The notes under the pieces: generated by a model
Databases searched by the model: none
Told to the model about the DNA's origin: nothing
What the model saw: the letters and a program-made list of their open reading frames with translations, nothing else
Made by a program: the position numbers and the translations under genes
Source of the DNA: Arthrobacter sp. PsM3
Lineage (GTDB): Bacteria > Actinomycetota > Actinomycetes > Actinomycetales > Micrococcaceae
NCBI RefSeq assembly: GCF_030433895.1
Contig: NZ_JARUXE010000013.1
Span: 43,303 to 107,302, forward strand
Direction: 5' to 3'
Length of the DNA stretch: 64,000 nucleotides
Shown: positions 45,522-54,327 of the stretch, piece after piece
Layout of the letters: the number at the start of each line of letters is the position of its first letter
Numbering within the stretch: the first letter of the stretch is position 1

Positions 45522-45601
45522 ATTTTGGAGCCAACCGCTCCGGCGAATCGCGGGTCTACTCCCGCGGTCTGCCATCAGCTTGCGGCAGGGGAGGAAACGA
45601 C

Positions 45602-46093
45602 ATGTATTGCCCGTTTTGCCGCAACCCTGATTCGCGCGTGGTGGACAGCCGGATCGCGGACGACGGTTCAGCCATCCGGCGCCGCCGGCAGTGCCCCGAG
45701 TGCGGCCGCCGCTTCACCACCGTCGAGACCACCAGCCTCACCGTGATCAAGCGGTCCGGTGTCGGCGAGCCGTTCAGCCGCAGCAAGGTCATCAACGGGG
45801 TCCGCAAGGCCTGCCAGGGCCGTCCCGTGACCGAGGACGACCTCGCCATGCTCGCCCAGGAAGTCGAAGAGACCATCCGGGCCTCCGGCGCCGCCGAGAT
45901 CGATGCGCACGAAGTCGGCCTTGCCATCCTCAACCCGCTCCAGCGGCTCGACGAGGTTGCCTATCTGCGCTTCGCGAGCGTCTACCAGGCCTTCGAATCC
46001 CTCGAGGATTTCGAAGCTGCCATTTCCCTGCTCCGCCATGAGGCCGAGACCAAGGGACGCGAAGGCACAAGCCAGCAGACCAGCCCGCTCTAG
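45602..46093 (+). CDS. nrdR: Transcriptional repressor NrdR
   Basis: A 163-residue repressor of ribonucleotide reductase genes. The N-terminal zinc ribbon has its four cysteines in [16 protein letters not shown] and [12 protein letters not shown]. The central ATP-cone (about 49-139) senses ATP/dATP and sets the oligomeric state. ATG 45602 follows GGGGAGG. Two NrdR boxes in its own promoter predict autoregulation. In many actinobacteria nrdR is paired with nrdJ. Here it stands alone between hisD and an opposing gene, so the target reductase genes are elsewhere. Confidence 0.95.
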   Translation: MYCPFCRNPDSRVVDSRIADDGSAIRRRRQCPECGRRFTTVETTSLTVIKRSGVGEPFSRSKVINGVRKACQGRPVTEDDLAMLAQEVEETIRASGAAEIDAHEVGLAILNPLQRLDEVAYLRFASVYQAFESLEDFEAAISLLRHEAETKGREGTSQQTSPL

Positions 46094-46123
46094 GCTCTGG
46101 CCAGGAGCGCCGGCTCACAGACT

Positions 46124-46163
46124 CCGGTGGTGGCAGCGGAGGGGAAGCCGCGGCCACCACCGG
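46124..46163. terminator. Inverted repeat between nrdR and convergent SDR gene
   Basis: CCGGTGGTGGC (46124-46134) pairs with GCCACCACCGG (46153-46163), a perfect 11-bp stem with an 18-base loop, followed shortly by TTTT. Confidence 0.65.
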
Positions 46164-46217
46164 CACCACTTTTCCGGCACCTCCCGAGGGCCGGCCCAGG
46201 CGGCCGGCAACTTCCCG

Positions 46218-46976
46218 TCAGCGGCCGCCGGAGACCGGCAGCACGGCGCCGGTGATGTACCCGGCCTCGCCGGAGAGCAGCCAGAGCACCGCCGCGGCTA
46301 CTTCGTCCGGCTCAGCGCCGCGGCCCAAAGGAATCGAGGGCCTGAGCCTCTCCACCCGGTCCGGCATGCCTGCCGCCGCATGCAGCCCGGTATTGGTGCT
46401 GCCGGGAGCCACACAATTCACCCGGATACCCTGCGCCGCGACCTCGGCGGCGAGCCCCACCGTCAGCACATCCACGGCACCTTTGGACGCCGCATAGTGC
46501 ACCCAGGTGCCGGGGGAGCCTGCCTTCGTGGCGGTTGAGGAGATGTTGATGATGGATCCGCCGCGGCCGCCCCGGTCCGTGCTGAGCCTCCTGACGGCCT
46601 CCTGGCAGACGTACAGAACCCCGGCGACGTTGACGTCAAGCACCCGCCGGATGGTCTCGGCAGGAACATCCAGGAGGGGGCCGATCAGGTTTCCGGTGAT
46701 GCCGGCGTTGTTCACCACGCCGGTCAGGGCGCCAAGCGCTGCGGCGGCGTCGAAGAGCCGGGCGACGGCAGCCGGGTCGCTGACGTCCGCCTGGACGGCC
46801 ACCGCAGCCCCACCGTCGTCGGTGATGCCGTCCACTACGGAATTGGCCCCGCCGGCGTCGGCGGCATAGTTCACGGCGACGGCGTAACCGGCCCGGGCGG
46901 CGCGGAACGCCACCGCGGCGCCGATGCCCCGGCTCGCGCCGGTGACGATGAGGACCTCGGGCCGGGGCTCCGCCAT
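46218..46976 (-). CDS. SDR-family NAD(P)-dependent oxidoreductase
   Basis: A 252-residue classical short-chain dehydrogenase. It has the cofactor motif TGASRGIG near the N-terminus, VNNAG, and the catalytic Ser in INISST with the Tyr-Lys pair in HYAASKGAV. The C-terminal block is GAVLPVSGGR. The residues after the glycine motif (VNYAAD, without a clear acidic residue at the usual NAD site) would allow NADP, but this is uncertain. The substrate is unknown. The ATG lies four bases after the stop of the polyphosphate glucokinase gene, so they form one transcript. Confidence 0.9.
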   Translation of the reverse strand: MAEPRPEVLIVTGASRGIGAAVAFRAARAGYAVAVNYAADAGGANSVVDGITDDGGAAVAVQADVSDPAAVARLFDAAAALGALTGVVNNAGITGNLIGPLLDVPAETIRRVLDVNVAGVLYVCQEAVRRLSTDRGGRGGSIINISSTATKAGSPGTWVHYAASKGAVDVLTVGLAAEVAAQGIRVNCVAPGSTNTGLHAAAGMPDRVERLRPSIPLGRGAEPDEVAAAVLWLLSGEAGYITGAVLPVSGGR

Positions 46977-46980
46977 GGCG

Positions 46981-47784
46981 CTACTTGGCCAGTTTGTGCT
47001 TCAGGGCGATCTCAAGGGCGGCACCGACGATGCCGGCGTCGTTCTTCAGTTCCGCGGGGACAATCGGGGTGCGCAGCTGCAGCCGCGGCAGGTATTCGTC
47101 GGCGCGCTTGGAGATGCCGCCGCCGATGATGAACAGTTCGGGGGAAAAGAGGAACTCCACGTGGGACAGATAGCGCTGCAGCAGCACGCTGTACTCCTCC
47201 CAGCTCAGGCCGTCCCGTTCGCGGGCCACGGCCGAGGCCTTGCTTTCAGCGTCGAACCCGTCAATCTCCAGGTGTCCGAGTTCGGCGTTGGGAACAAGCT
47301 TGCCGTCGAAGATGAACGCGGAACCAATGCCGGTGCCGAGCGTGATGACCAGCACGGTGCCCTCCACGAATTCGCCGGCGCCGAAGCGGGCCTCCGCGAG
47401 GCCGGCGGCGTCAGCGTCATTGATGACCTCCACGGGCCGGCCCAGGCGGGCGGTCAGCATTGCGTCGATGTCCATTTCCAGCCAGGACTTGTCCACGTTG
47501 GCGGCGGAGTGGACCACGCCGTGCTGGATGATGCCGGGAAAGGTGACGCCGACCGGGGAGTCCGGGGCCGGAGCATCGGGCCGGGCGGACAGTTCGGCCA
47601 CCACCTGGGCCACGACCTCGGCCACGGATTCGGGGGTGGAGGGCTGCGGGGTGGGCATGCGCACGCGGTCACCGACCAGCTTGCCCTTCTTCAGGTCCAC
47701 GATCCCGCCCTTGATCCCGGTGCCGCCGATGTCAATACCGATCAGCGGGGCGTTCTTCTTCAACTTCTCGTCCTTCTTGGCCAA
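46981..47784 (-). CDS. ppgK: Polyphosphate glucokinase
   Basis: A 267-residue ROK-family kinase that phosphorylates glucose with inorganic polyphosphate (and usually ATP), a hallmark of actinobacteria. LIGIDIGGTGIKGGIVD is the first phosphate loop, INDADAAGLAE carries the catalytic Asp, and TLGTGIGSAFI is the second loop. The GHLEIDG and SWEEY blocks are typical of PpgK, and the ROK zinc cluster is absent, as expected for this subgroup. It appears to start with TTG (47784), with GGAAC upstream. map lies 91 bases upstream on the same strand, and the SDR gene follows at once. Confidence 0.92.
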   Translation of the reverse strand: MAKKDEKLKKNAPLIGIDIGGTGIKGGIVDLKKGKLVGDRVRMPTPQPSTPESVAEVVAQVVAELSARPDAPAPDSPVGVTFPGIIQHGVVHSAANVDKSWLEMDIDAMLTARLGRPVEVINDADAAGLAEARFGAGEFVEGTVLVITLGTGIGSAFIFDGKLVPNAELGHLEIDGFDAESKASAVARERDGLSWEEYSVLLQRYLSHVEFLFSPELFIIGGGISKRADEYLPRLQLRTPIVPAELKNDAGIVGAALEIALKHKLAK

Positions 47785-47875
47785 TGTGGTTCCGTTCGTG
47801 GCAGGGGGCGGAGCATAGGAGGGGTGCGGCCCAGGGCCGACGGGCGAAGAGCGGGATCTTCAGGTGGAGCAGGAA

Positions 47876-48754
47876 TCAGGGGAGAGTCAGGACTTCCGCG
47901 CCGGATTCCGTTACGAGCAGGGTGTGCTCGAACTGCGCCGTGCGTTTGTGGTCACGGGTCACGACCGTCCACTCGTCAGGCCACATGTCCCACTCGACCG
48001 TACCGAGCGTCAGCATGGGCTCGATCGTGAAGACCATGCCAGCCTCCATGACCGTGTTGTACGCCGGGGCTGCATCGTAGTGCGGAATGATCAGGCCGGT
48101 GTGGAAGGCTTCGCCCACGCCGTGGCCGGTGAAGTCGCGGACGACACCGTAGCCGAACCGTTTGGCGTAGGACTCGATGGTGCGGCCGATCACGTTGATT
48201 TCGCGGCCGGGGGCCACGGCTCGGATGGCGCGGTTCAGGGACTCCTGCGTGCGCTCGACGAGCAGCCGGGACTCCTCGTCAACGTCGCCGGCCAGGAAGG
48301 TGTAATTGGTGTCGCCGTGTACGCCGCCGATGTAGGCCGTGATGTCGATGTTGAGGATGTCCCCGTCCTGGACGACGGTGCTGTCCGGTATGCCGTGGCA
48401 GATCACTTCGTTTAATGACGAGCACAGGGACTTGGGAAAGCCGCGGTAGCCGAGGGTGGACGGATACGCGTTGTGGTCGAGCAGGAATTCGTGGCCCACC
48501 CGGTCCAGCTGGTCGGTGGTGACGCCGGGCTGGATATGCCTGCCGACCTCCACAATGGCCTGCGCGGCAATCCGCGAGGCGATGCGGATCTTCTCGATGG
48601 TCTCCGCCGACTTGACCTCCGAGCCGGTGAACTTGGCCGGTCCGGGCTTTCCCACATATTCAGGGCGCGGGATCGATGCCGGAACGGGAAGCTGTTGACT
48701 GACTGCTCCCGGGACCAGGGTGCCGATGGGTGCAGTCGAGGCTAGAGAAGGCAT
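47876..48754 (-). CDS. map: Methionine aminopeptidase, type I
   Basis: Removes the initiator methionine from nascent proteins. It has 292 residues. The five metal ligands of the pita-bread fold lie in [17 protein letters not shown] (two Asp), GHGVGEAFH (His), FTIEPM (Glu) and AQFEHT (Glu). An N-terminal extension of ~40 residues contains the proline-rich segment [10 protein letters not shown], typical of the longer actinobacterial MetAP1. ATG 48754 is chosen because TATGAT lies exactly six bases upstream (leaderless); a longer in-frame frame upstream has no start signal. Confidence 0.95.
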   Translation of the reverse strand: MPSLASTAPIGTLVPGAVSQQLPVPASIPRPEYVGKPGPAKFTGSEVKSAETIEKIRIASRIAAQAIVEVGRHIQPGVTTDQLDRVGHEFLLDHNAYPSTLGYRGFPKSLCSSLNEVICHGIPDSTVVQDGDILNIDITAYIGGVHGDTNYTFLAGDVDEESRLLVERTQESLNRAIRAVAPGREINVIGRTIESYAKRFGYGVVRDFTGHGVGEAFHTGLIIPHYDAAPAYNTVMEAGMVFTIEPMLTLGTVEWDMWPDEWTVVTRDHKRTAQFEHTLLVTESGAEVLTLP

Positions 48755-48760
48755 ACATTG

Positions 48761-48766
48761 ATCATA
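48761..48766 (-). promoter_or_regulatory. -10 box of leaderless map promoter
   Basis: On the minus strand TATGAT, then six bases, then ATG 48754. It matches the -10 consensus at five of six positions. No Shine-Dalgarno is present. Confidence 0.62.
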
Positions 48767-48882
48767 TAAGGCCCGGCCGAACGCCAGGAAACAGAAGCGG
48801 AAAGATCCCGTGGAAGTCGCGGCCGCGTTCGGCGTCGTCCCGCCCCTGCCGGGGCGCCACCCCTGAGAGCTGAGGAGCATCA

Positions 48883-49050
48883 ATGCCTGAGTACTGGTAC
48901 AACGTCAACACGCACGAGGTTGAAGAGGACGCCATGTCCGACTGGAGCCAGCTGATCGGCCCGTACAAGACGCGGGAAGAGGCTGAACACGCGCTGGAGA
49001 AGGTGAAGGCCCGCAACGAATCCTGGGAAAAGGGCGACGAGAACGACTAA
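48883..49050 (+). CDS. Small SPOR-like acidic protein (55 aa)
   Basis: A 55-residue protein that begins [16 protein letters not shown] and continues with [18 protein letters not shown], which resembles the beta-alpha segment of SPOR/methionine-aminopeptidase-linked small actinobacterial proteins. The ending EKGDEND is very acidic. ATG 48883 has GAGGAG at ideal spacing, and codon use matches its neighbours. It is divergent from map. Small proteins of this kind are common in actinobacteria; the function is unknown. Confidence 0.82.
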   Translation: MPEYWYNVNTHEVEEDAMSDWSQLIGPYKTREEAEHALEKVKARNESWEKGDEND

Positions 49051-49087
49051 GACCAGTCTTCCAGTTCCGATAGTTCCGAGCGCCACA

Positions 49088-49117
49088 TGGTGATGGCGCG
49101 GCTGGTGATGGCGCGGC
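49088..49117. repeat. 15-bp tandem duplication
   Basis: TGGTGATGGCGCGGC occurs twice head-to-tail (49088-49102, 49103-49117) in the 181-base gap before the phosphodiesterase gene. Nothing else is seen in that gap. Confidence 0.85.
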
Positions 49118-49231
49118 GGCCGACGCCGCGGGCAGGCGAACTCGGACGGCCAGTTATGTGGGCCCCGCGGCGGCGCCGTCTCACCCGAAGCGGATGAGCG
49201 CCAGGCGGCCACGGGCGGCCATACTTGAAAA

Positions 49232-51265
49232 ATGCCGACGAGCGTTGCCCGCACACGCGGCGTCCGAGTCACAGACCTGGCAAGGCTGGCGATTGCCTGG
49301 GCTGCATCGACCGCGGCCCTGATTGTCACCGGCGCGCTGCTGCCGGGGTTCTCCGCCACCAGTTGGTGGGCCTACGCCGCCGTGGCAGCAGCGGCCGGCG
49401 TCGTCGGCCTGGTCCTCCGCCCGGCGCTGGTGGAGATCTCGGCCAGGGTGGGCTGGCTGGCGGTGCTCCTCACCGCCCTGCTCGGGCAAGGCTTGATTAT
49501 GTACACCGCCATCCTCCTGGTCCCCGGCATCGAGTCAACGGCGTGGACCGCCCTCGCCGCAGCCTGGGTCAGTGCCGTCGTGGGCACGCTGATCTCGTGG
49601 GCCACCACAGCCGGTACTGACGACGGCCTCGTCACCTCGTTGGCCGGCAGGGCGCGCCGGCGGGCAGCAGTGACCGATCCGGAGGTCGACGGCGTCCTGT
49701 TCGTGCAGCTCGACGGTGTCCCCTTCCCCGTCCTGCAGTGGGCGGTCCAGTCCGGTGCAGTACCCCATATTCGGCGCTGGCTCTCAGCGGGGGACTACAC
49801 GGTCCGCGAATGGACTCCCCAGCTGCCCTGCACCACACCGGCCAGCCAGATGGGCATACTGCACGGCACCGTCGCTGGGATCCCCGCCTTCCGGTGGTAC
49901 GACCGTGGGCTGAACCGGGTGCTGGTGGCCAACCGGCCGGCAGACGCGAGAGTGATCGAGGAGAGGCACCGCACCGGTCGGGGCCTGCTCTGCGACGACG
50001 GGGTCTCCATTTCGAACCTGTTCACCGGTGACGCGCCCCGGTCGCTGCTGACCATGAGCCGGGTGGAGGTCCGGCGCGGCTCCACGCAGACCCGCCGCGC
50101 GTTCGCCTGGTTCTTCAGCTCGCCGAACGGGTTTATGCGCAGCCTCACCCGGACCGTCGGGGAGGTCCTCAAGGAACGGTGGCAGGCCCGACGCCAGGTC
50201 AAGCGTGATCTCGACCCGCGTGTGCACCGGGACTGGATATTCGCCCTGCTGCGGGCCGTGACCAACAGCCTCCTGCGTGACCTCAATACGGTCCTGGTCG
50301 CCGAGGAGCTGCGTCGTGGGACGAAGAGCATCTACGTCGACTACGTTGACTATGACGAGATAGCCCACCATGCCGGGGTGTTCCGGCCCGAGTCGCTTGC
50401 CGCCCTGGACGGCTTGGACCGCACGCTGGGATCTTTGGCGCAGCTCGCCGCGTCCGCCCCCCGCCGCTACCGGCTGGTCGTGCTCTCGGACCACGGCCAG
50501 TCCCAGGGCGCCCCATTCGCTGACCGGTATGGCCAGACGCTCGGCGACCTCTGTGCGGAACTCATGCACGAACAGGTACAGGCCGTGGACGCCTTGGTCG
50601 AAGGGCTGGGGCGGGCGGGCTCCCTGACCGGAGACGTCGCGAATGGTGGGATGGCCGGAAAACTCGCCGTCCGTGCCGACAAAGGACTGACCAAGGCGCA
50701 GCGGACTTCGGTTCCAGGGGGCGCCGCCGAGGAGCCGGTCGTCGTGCTGGGCTCGGGGAACCTGGGCCTGGTCTACGTGCGGGGTGAGCGGCGCTGGACG
50801 CTTCAGGCCCTGGCCCGGGAGTGGCCGGCCCTGGTCCCCGGACTGTCAGGCCATCCCGGCGTCGGGTTCGTCGCCGGCATCGATGAAGACGGCAGGGCCT
50901 GGGCTATCGGGAGCCGCGGGCGCCTCAACCTCGCCAGCGGCGCGGTGGAGGGAACCGACCCGTTGGTTCCGTTCGGGTCCCATGCGGCGCGGGTGCTCCA
51001 GCGTGCGCTGATGGACCCCGAGGCGCCGGATCTCTATGTCAACAGTGCTGTCGATCCGGTGACCAATGACGTCGCGGCCTTTGAGGGCCTGGTCGGTTCG
51101 CACGGGGGACTCGGCGGTTGGCAGGACCGCGCGGTGCTGCTCGGGCCTGCCGATCTTATGGCGGGACTTCCGGAGCGGATAGAGGGTGCCGATGAGCTTC
51201 ACCGGGTGCTGGTGGCCATGCTTGAGTCCTGCGGCCAGCGCGCGTCAACGGCGTTCCGGCGTTGA
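49232..51265 (+). CDS. Membrane-anchored alkaline phosphatase/phosphodiesterase-like protein
   Basis: A 677-residue two-part protein. The N-terminal ~120 residues have four membrane helices resembling the small phage-holin/PF04020 membrane domain. A C-terminal metal-dependent phosphodiesterase of the alkaline phosphatase superfamily follows. The first metal Asp lies in FVQLDGVPFPVLQWA, the likely nucleophile Thr in PCTTPASQMGILHG, and later metal ligands in DYVDYDEIAHHAG and VVLSDHGQSQG. It starts at ATG 49232 with CATACT six bases upstream (possible leaderless). The substrate is unknown; a phosphodiester in the envelope is possible. Confidence 0.85.
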   Translation: MPTSVARTRGVRVTDLARLAIAWAASTAALIVTGALLPGFSATSWWAYAAVAAAAGVVGLVLRPALVEISARVGWLAVLLTALLGQGLIMYTAILLVPGIESTAWTALAAAWVSAVVGTLISWATTAGTDDGLVTSLAGRARRRAAVTDPEVDGVLFVQLDGVPFPVLQWAVQSGAVPHIRRWLSAGDYTVREWTPQLPCTTPASQMGILHGTVAGIPAFRWYDRGLNRVLVANRPADARVIEERHRTGRGLLCDDGVSISNLFTGDAPRSLLTMSRVEVRRGSTQTRRAFAWFFSSPNGFMRSLTRTVGEVLKERWQARRQVKRDLDPRVHRDWIFALLRAVTNSLLRDLNTVLVAEELRRGTKSIYVDYVDYDEIAHHAGVFRPESLAALDGLDRTLGSLAQLAASAPRRYRLVVLSDHGQSQGAPFADRYGQTLGDLCAELMHEQVQAVDALVEGLGRAGSLTGDVANGGMAGKLAVRADKGLTKAQRTSVPGGAAEEPVVVLGSGNLGLVYVRGERRWTLQALAREWPALVPGLSGHPGVGFVAGIDEDGRAWAIGSRGRLNLASGAVEGTDPLVPFGSHAARVLQRALMDPEAPDLYVNSAVDPVTNDVAAFEGLVGSHGGLGGWQDRAVLLGPADLMAGLPERIEGADELHRVLVAMLESCGQRASTAFRR

Positions 51266-51317
51266 GTGGCTGGACATTGCAGTTGGCTTGTCTGCCGGGC
51301 CACTTCAGGGGGCTGGT

Positions 51318-52076
51318 TCAAAGCGGCCGGACCCATGACTGGCCCGGGGAAAGCACGACGGCCGTGCAGCCAGGAGCCTGCTCCGCCACGGCGTCAGCAA
51401 ACCGGCGCCCGGGCAGCTCGAGCCAGCTCCGGGCAAAGTGCCTGACCAAGGGAGGGTGCAGCGTTCCCCAGTGCACCGGCAGGGCGAACCGCGCCCCGCT
51501 CAGTGCGACAGCCTGGGCAGCAGTCTCGGGGGACAGATGTCCCGCCGAGAGCCTCGGTCCCCACCCCCAGACCGGCACCAGCGCGACATCGATGGAGCCG
51601 CCCGCCATGGCGGGCAGCGCGGCCATTTCCGGATACAACCCCGTGTCACCGGCGACCCAGACGACGCCCGACGGGCCGCGGACCAGTTGGCCGTGGGCGT
51701 CATTTGGACGGTGCGGCATGGGGCGGTGACGATGCTCTGCCGGCACCTGGCGTATCTCCACCCCGCGGCCTGCCGGGGTCCAGCCGTCCCCGAGCGGGAC
51801 CGTGTTCAGCAGTGCGCGGCGACGTAACCAGGCGACGTTGGCCGGGGCACTCATCAGGGCCGCTGCGGGCAGCATACGCAGGGAGCGCAGCTCGGCGTGG
51901 TCGTGGTGCAGGTGGGAGAGGAGGACGACGTCGGTCCGGCTCCAGGATGCGGGGTCCGGCCGGGGTGCGAGGCGCCGCAGCAGCCCGGCATGAGGACGAA
52001 GCAGCGGATCCGTCAGGATCCGAACCCCGTCGAGATCCAGGACCACCGAGGAGTGGCCCAGCCAGGTGACTCTCAT
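51318..52076 (-). CDS. MBL-fold metallo-hydrolase (UlaG-like)
   Basis: A 252-residue metallo-beta-lactamase-fold hydrolase. It begins RVTWLGHSSVVLDLDGVRIL, has the metal motif HLHHDHAEL, a further Asp in VWVAGDTGLYPE and a late histidine in LPVHWGTLHPP. This pattern is typical of UlaG/N-acyl-phosphatidylethanolamine hydrolase-like enzymes and not of beta-lactamases. The start at ATG 52076 is chosen because the conserved domain begins there; open sequence upstream overlaps another gene. The substrate is unknown. It follows the small AhpD-like gene by 13 bases and probably shares its transcript. Confidence 0.87.
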   Translation of the reverse strand: MRVTWLGHSSVVLDLDGVRILTDPLLRPHAGLLRRLAPRPDPASWSRTDVVLLSHLHHDHAELRSLRMLPAAALMSAPANVAWLRRRALLNTVPLGDGWTPAGRGVEIRQVPAEHRHRPMPHRPNDAHGQLVRGPSGVVWVAGDTGLYPEMAALPAMAGGSIDVALVPVWGWGPRLSAGHLSPETAAQAVALSGARFALPVHWGTLHPPLVRHFARSWLELPGRRFADAVAEQAPGCTAVVLSPGQSWVRPL

Positions 52077-52089
52077 GCCGGGACCGGTG

Positions 52090-52407
52090 CTATTCGGCCT
52101 CGTCCTCCATGACGGCGATGGCGAATCCCAGCGCCTCGGAGATGTTAATCGCAGCCGACATCGTCCGGGCTGTTCCGATGATGGGGGCCACGGCGACGAG
52201 CACGTTCTGGACGTCTTTGGCCGTAACGCCGGACTCGATCGAGGGGCCCACATGGGCAAGGTAGGAAATGGGCCGGGCATCGACGGCGGCCAGGGCAGCA
52301 ATGCGAATCATCAGCAGCGCGTCGGCCGGCAGGTCAGAGCGCCCCAGGGACGCGTTGGTGATCGCGCCTATGGTCTCAAGAACCGGGTTTTCACTCTCAG
52401 TGGACAT
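52090..52407 (-). CDS. Small carboxymuconolactone decarboxylase-like protein
   Basis: A 105-residue all-helical protein resembling the carboxymuconolactone decarboxylase/AhpD fold (LPADALLMIRIAALAAVDA and VTAKDVQNVLVAVAPIIGTA). It has no cysteine at all, so it lacks the CxxC redox pair of AhpD, and a peroxidase-type role is excluded. ATG 52407 has AAGGAG at good spacing. It is likely co-transcribed with the MBL-fold gene 13 bases downstream. Function unknown. Confidence 0.78.
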   Translation of the reverse strand: MSTESENPVLETIGAITNASLGRSDLPADALLMIRIAALAAVDARPISYLAHVGPSIESGVTAKDVQNVLVAVAPIIGTARTMSAAINISEALGFAIAVMEDEAE

Positions 52408-52516
52408 AAGTCAATCTCCTTCACTTGGGGTTGCCTGGCATCTCCCGGGCGGGCCGTCAATCGTCAGCGGGAAAGTACGCACGCCGGATTCCGCGGGTAC
52501 AGACCGTCTGCTCAGC

Positions 52517-52912
52517 TCAGGCCATGGCCTTTGTCTTGAGGGACTCAAACTCGGTCTGGCTGATGGCTCCGGAGTCGAGCAGGGCCTTGGCGTCGGCGAT
52601 CTGGCTTGCCGGGCTGGCTGACTTGCCTGCGACCTGCTGGATGTATTCCTGCTGGGCGGCCTGCTGCCGGGCCACTTCCGCCATCTGCCGATCGGCCATG
52701 CTGCGGCCCCGGGCGATCAGATAGATGAGTGCTCCGATCCAGGGCAGGAAGACCAGCAATATCGCCCAGCCGGCCTTGCCCCAACCGCTCAGGGTGCTGT
52801 CGCCGAACATGTCAAACAGGCAACGGAACCACACCATGAGTGCGGAGATCCAGATGAAGAACCAGAAACTCCACAGCAGGACGTCCCAGAAGTCAGTCGA
52901 AATTGAGTTCAT
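52517..52912 (-). CDS. PLDc_N/SHOCT-domain membrane protein
   Basis: A 131-residue protein. Two membrane helices (about 10-30 and 42-62) form a PLDc_N-type domain with the block GWGKAGWAILLVFLPWIGAL-IYLIARG. A helical stretch rich in Gln and Ala leads to a C-terminal SHOCT motif (ADAKALLDSGAISQTEFESLK). ATG 52912 is strongly supported by GGAGGAG five bases upstream. Proteins of this build are common in actinobacteria, often in stress regulons, but the role is not established. Confidence 0.88.
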   Translation of the reverse strand: MNSISTDFWDVLLWSFWFFIWISALMVWFRCLFDMFGDSTLSGWGKAGWAILLVFLPWIGALIYLIARGRSMADRQMAEVARQQAAQQEYIQQVAGKSASPASQIADAKALLDSGAISQTEFESLKTKAMA

Positions 52913-53157
52913 GGCTACTCCTCCACTAGTGTCCGCCGGTGTCCGCCCATCGCTTCGCAAACGAACGAGGCCGGGACGGCGGAACATCTGCCGGGGCCCG
53001 ATGCAGGCCCTCAATGGCCAGCCTGCCCGGACTCGCGGGTCACCACATCGTTCGTGAAGGATGAGGTGGCCCCGAAAACCCGCGGGAGCGGCCAGGAGGA
53101 GGAGGCCGCAGCAGTAACCAGGAGGAGGAGGCCGAGGAAGAGGAGGCCGATGCAGTC
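52913..53157. other. Intergenic spacer with purine-rich repeats
   Basis: No gene seen. AGGAGG-rich words recur three times at 53095-53150, the 3' end of the spacer before the panB stop. There is no convincing terminator for panB other than this purine-rich stretch. Confidence 0.5.
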
Positions 53158-54063
53158 CTAGAAGGAGTGCTCGGGGCCAGGGAACTGGCCGGAGCGCACG
53201 TCCTCGCCGTAGGCCTTCGCTGCGTCGCTGAGTGAGGTGCGCAGGTCCGCGTACTGCTTGACGAACTTGGCCATCCTGCCGCCGCGGAGCCCCGCCATGT
53301 CCTGCCACACCAGCACCTGGCCGGTGGTCGCGTTGCCCGCGCCAATGCCGATGGTGGGGACCTCGACGGCGGCGTCCACGGCCGCCGCCGTCGACGCCGG
53401 AACCATCTCCATCAGGACGCAGAACGCACCGGCGTCGGCCAGGGCGACGGCATCATCGACCAGCCGCTGGGCGTCATCGCCGCGGCCCTGGACCCGGTAG
53501 CCGCCGAGGGCGTGCTCGCTTTGCGGGGTGAAGCCGATGTGCGCCATCACCGGGATGCCGGCCTGGACCATCGCCCGGACAGTCTCCGCATAGAATTTCC
53601 CGCCCTCGATCTTGACCGCGTGGGCGAGACCTTCCTTCAGGAACCGGACGCCGGTGGCCACCGCCTGCTGGGCGGACACCTCATAGCTGCCGAAGGGCAG
53701 GTCCGCCACGACGAGGGCACGCTTGGCCGAACGGGTGACGGCGCGGCACAGCGGGAGCAGTTCGTCCACGGTGACGGGCAGGCTGGTTTCGTTGCCGAAG
53801 ACGTTGTTGGAGGCGGAGTCGCCCACGAGGAGGACCTCGATGCCGGCCTGGTCGAAGATTTCCGCCGTGTACTGGTCATAGGCGGTCAGCATGGCGAAGC
53901 GCTCACCCTTGAGCTTCGCCTGGTGCAGGTGGTGGGTGCGGATCTTCGCCACCGGCTTCCGGGCGCCGGCGTCCGGGCCAGGGGCCGACGCCGCCGGGCC
54001 ATTGCCATAGGGGGCGGCTAGCTCTGCGGGCATGCTGGAATCGGGGCTGGTGCTTGTGGCCAT
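53158..54063 (-). CDS. panB: 3-methyl-2-oxobutanoate hydroxymethyltransferase
   Basis: First committed enzyme of pantothenate synthesis. It adds a hydroxymethyl group from methylene-tetrahydrofolate to ketoisovalerate. It has 301 residues. Family blocks are [28 protein letters not shown] (metal Asp), [38 protein letters not shown] and [20 protein letters not shown]. The first ~40 residues are a non-conserved Ala/Pro extension. It starts at ATG 54063 with TACGCT exactly six bases upstream. Synteny with glnA2 and glnE matches M. tuberculosis. Confidence 0.95.
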   Translation of the reverse strand: MATSTSPDSSMPAELAAPYGNGPAASAPGPDAGARKPVAKIRTHHLHQAKLKGERFAMLTAYDQYTAEIFDQAGIEVLLVGDSASNNVFGNETSLPVTVDELLPLCRAVTRSAKRALVVADLPFGSYEVSAQQAVATGVRFLKEGLAHAVKIEGGKFYAETVRAMVQAGIPVMAHIGFTPQSEHALGGYRVQGRGDDAQRLVDDAVALADAGAFCVLMEMVPASTAAAVDAAVEVPTIGIGAGNATTGQVLVWQDMAGLRGGRMAKFVKQYADLRTSLSDAAKAYGEDVRSGQFPGPEHSF

Positions 54064-54069
54064 GGCACG

Positions 54070-54075
54070 AGCGTA
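54070..54075 (-). promoter_or_regulatory. -10 box of leaderless panB promoter
   Basis: On the minus strand TACGCT, six bases, ATG 54063. No Shine-Dalgarno. The divergent glnA2 leader shares this 264-base region; TAAAGT at 54249-54254 is a possible glnA2 -10. Confidence 0.5.
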
Positions 54076-54327
54076 GTGCGATACGGCGTGTCCAAGCTAC
54101 CGGTCTCTAAACTGTGGGCGCGTGAATCACATCACACCGGCACCAGCCGGTCGTCCCGGCAGCCGCCTTGGGCCGCGAATTTCGGGTTCCTCGTGTTAAT
54201 GCTGTGTTACGCGGGGCAGCCGCTTCAGCAATCGGTGGCAATGATTAGTAAAGTGAATCGTGAGCAGCTGCGGGACCCATGCACGACGGGCCTGGGGCAC
54301 GGACGAAAGAACCGGAAAGAGGCCAGT

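Noticed and set aside
51318..52301. Longer MBL-fold protein starting at 52301
   Set aside because: The extra ~75 residues are proline/arginine-rich shadow sequence antisense-like to nothing conserved and overlap the small gene at 52090-52407. The family domain begins at ATG 52076.
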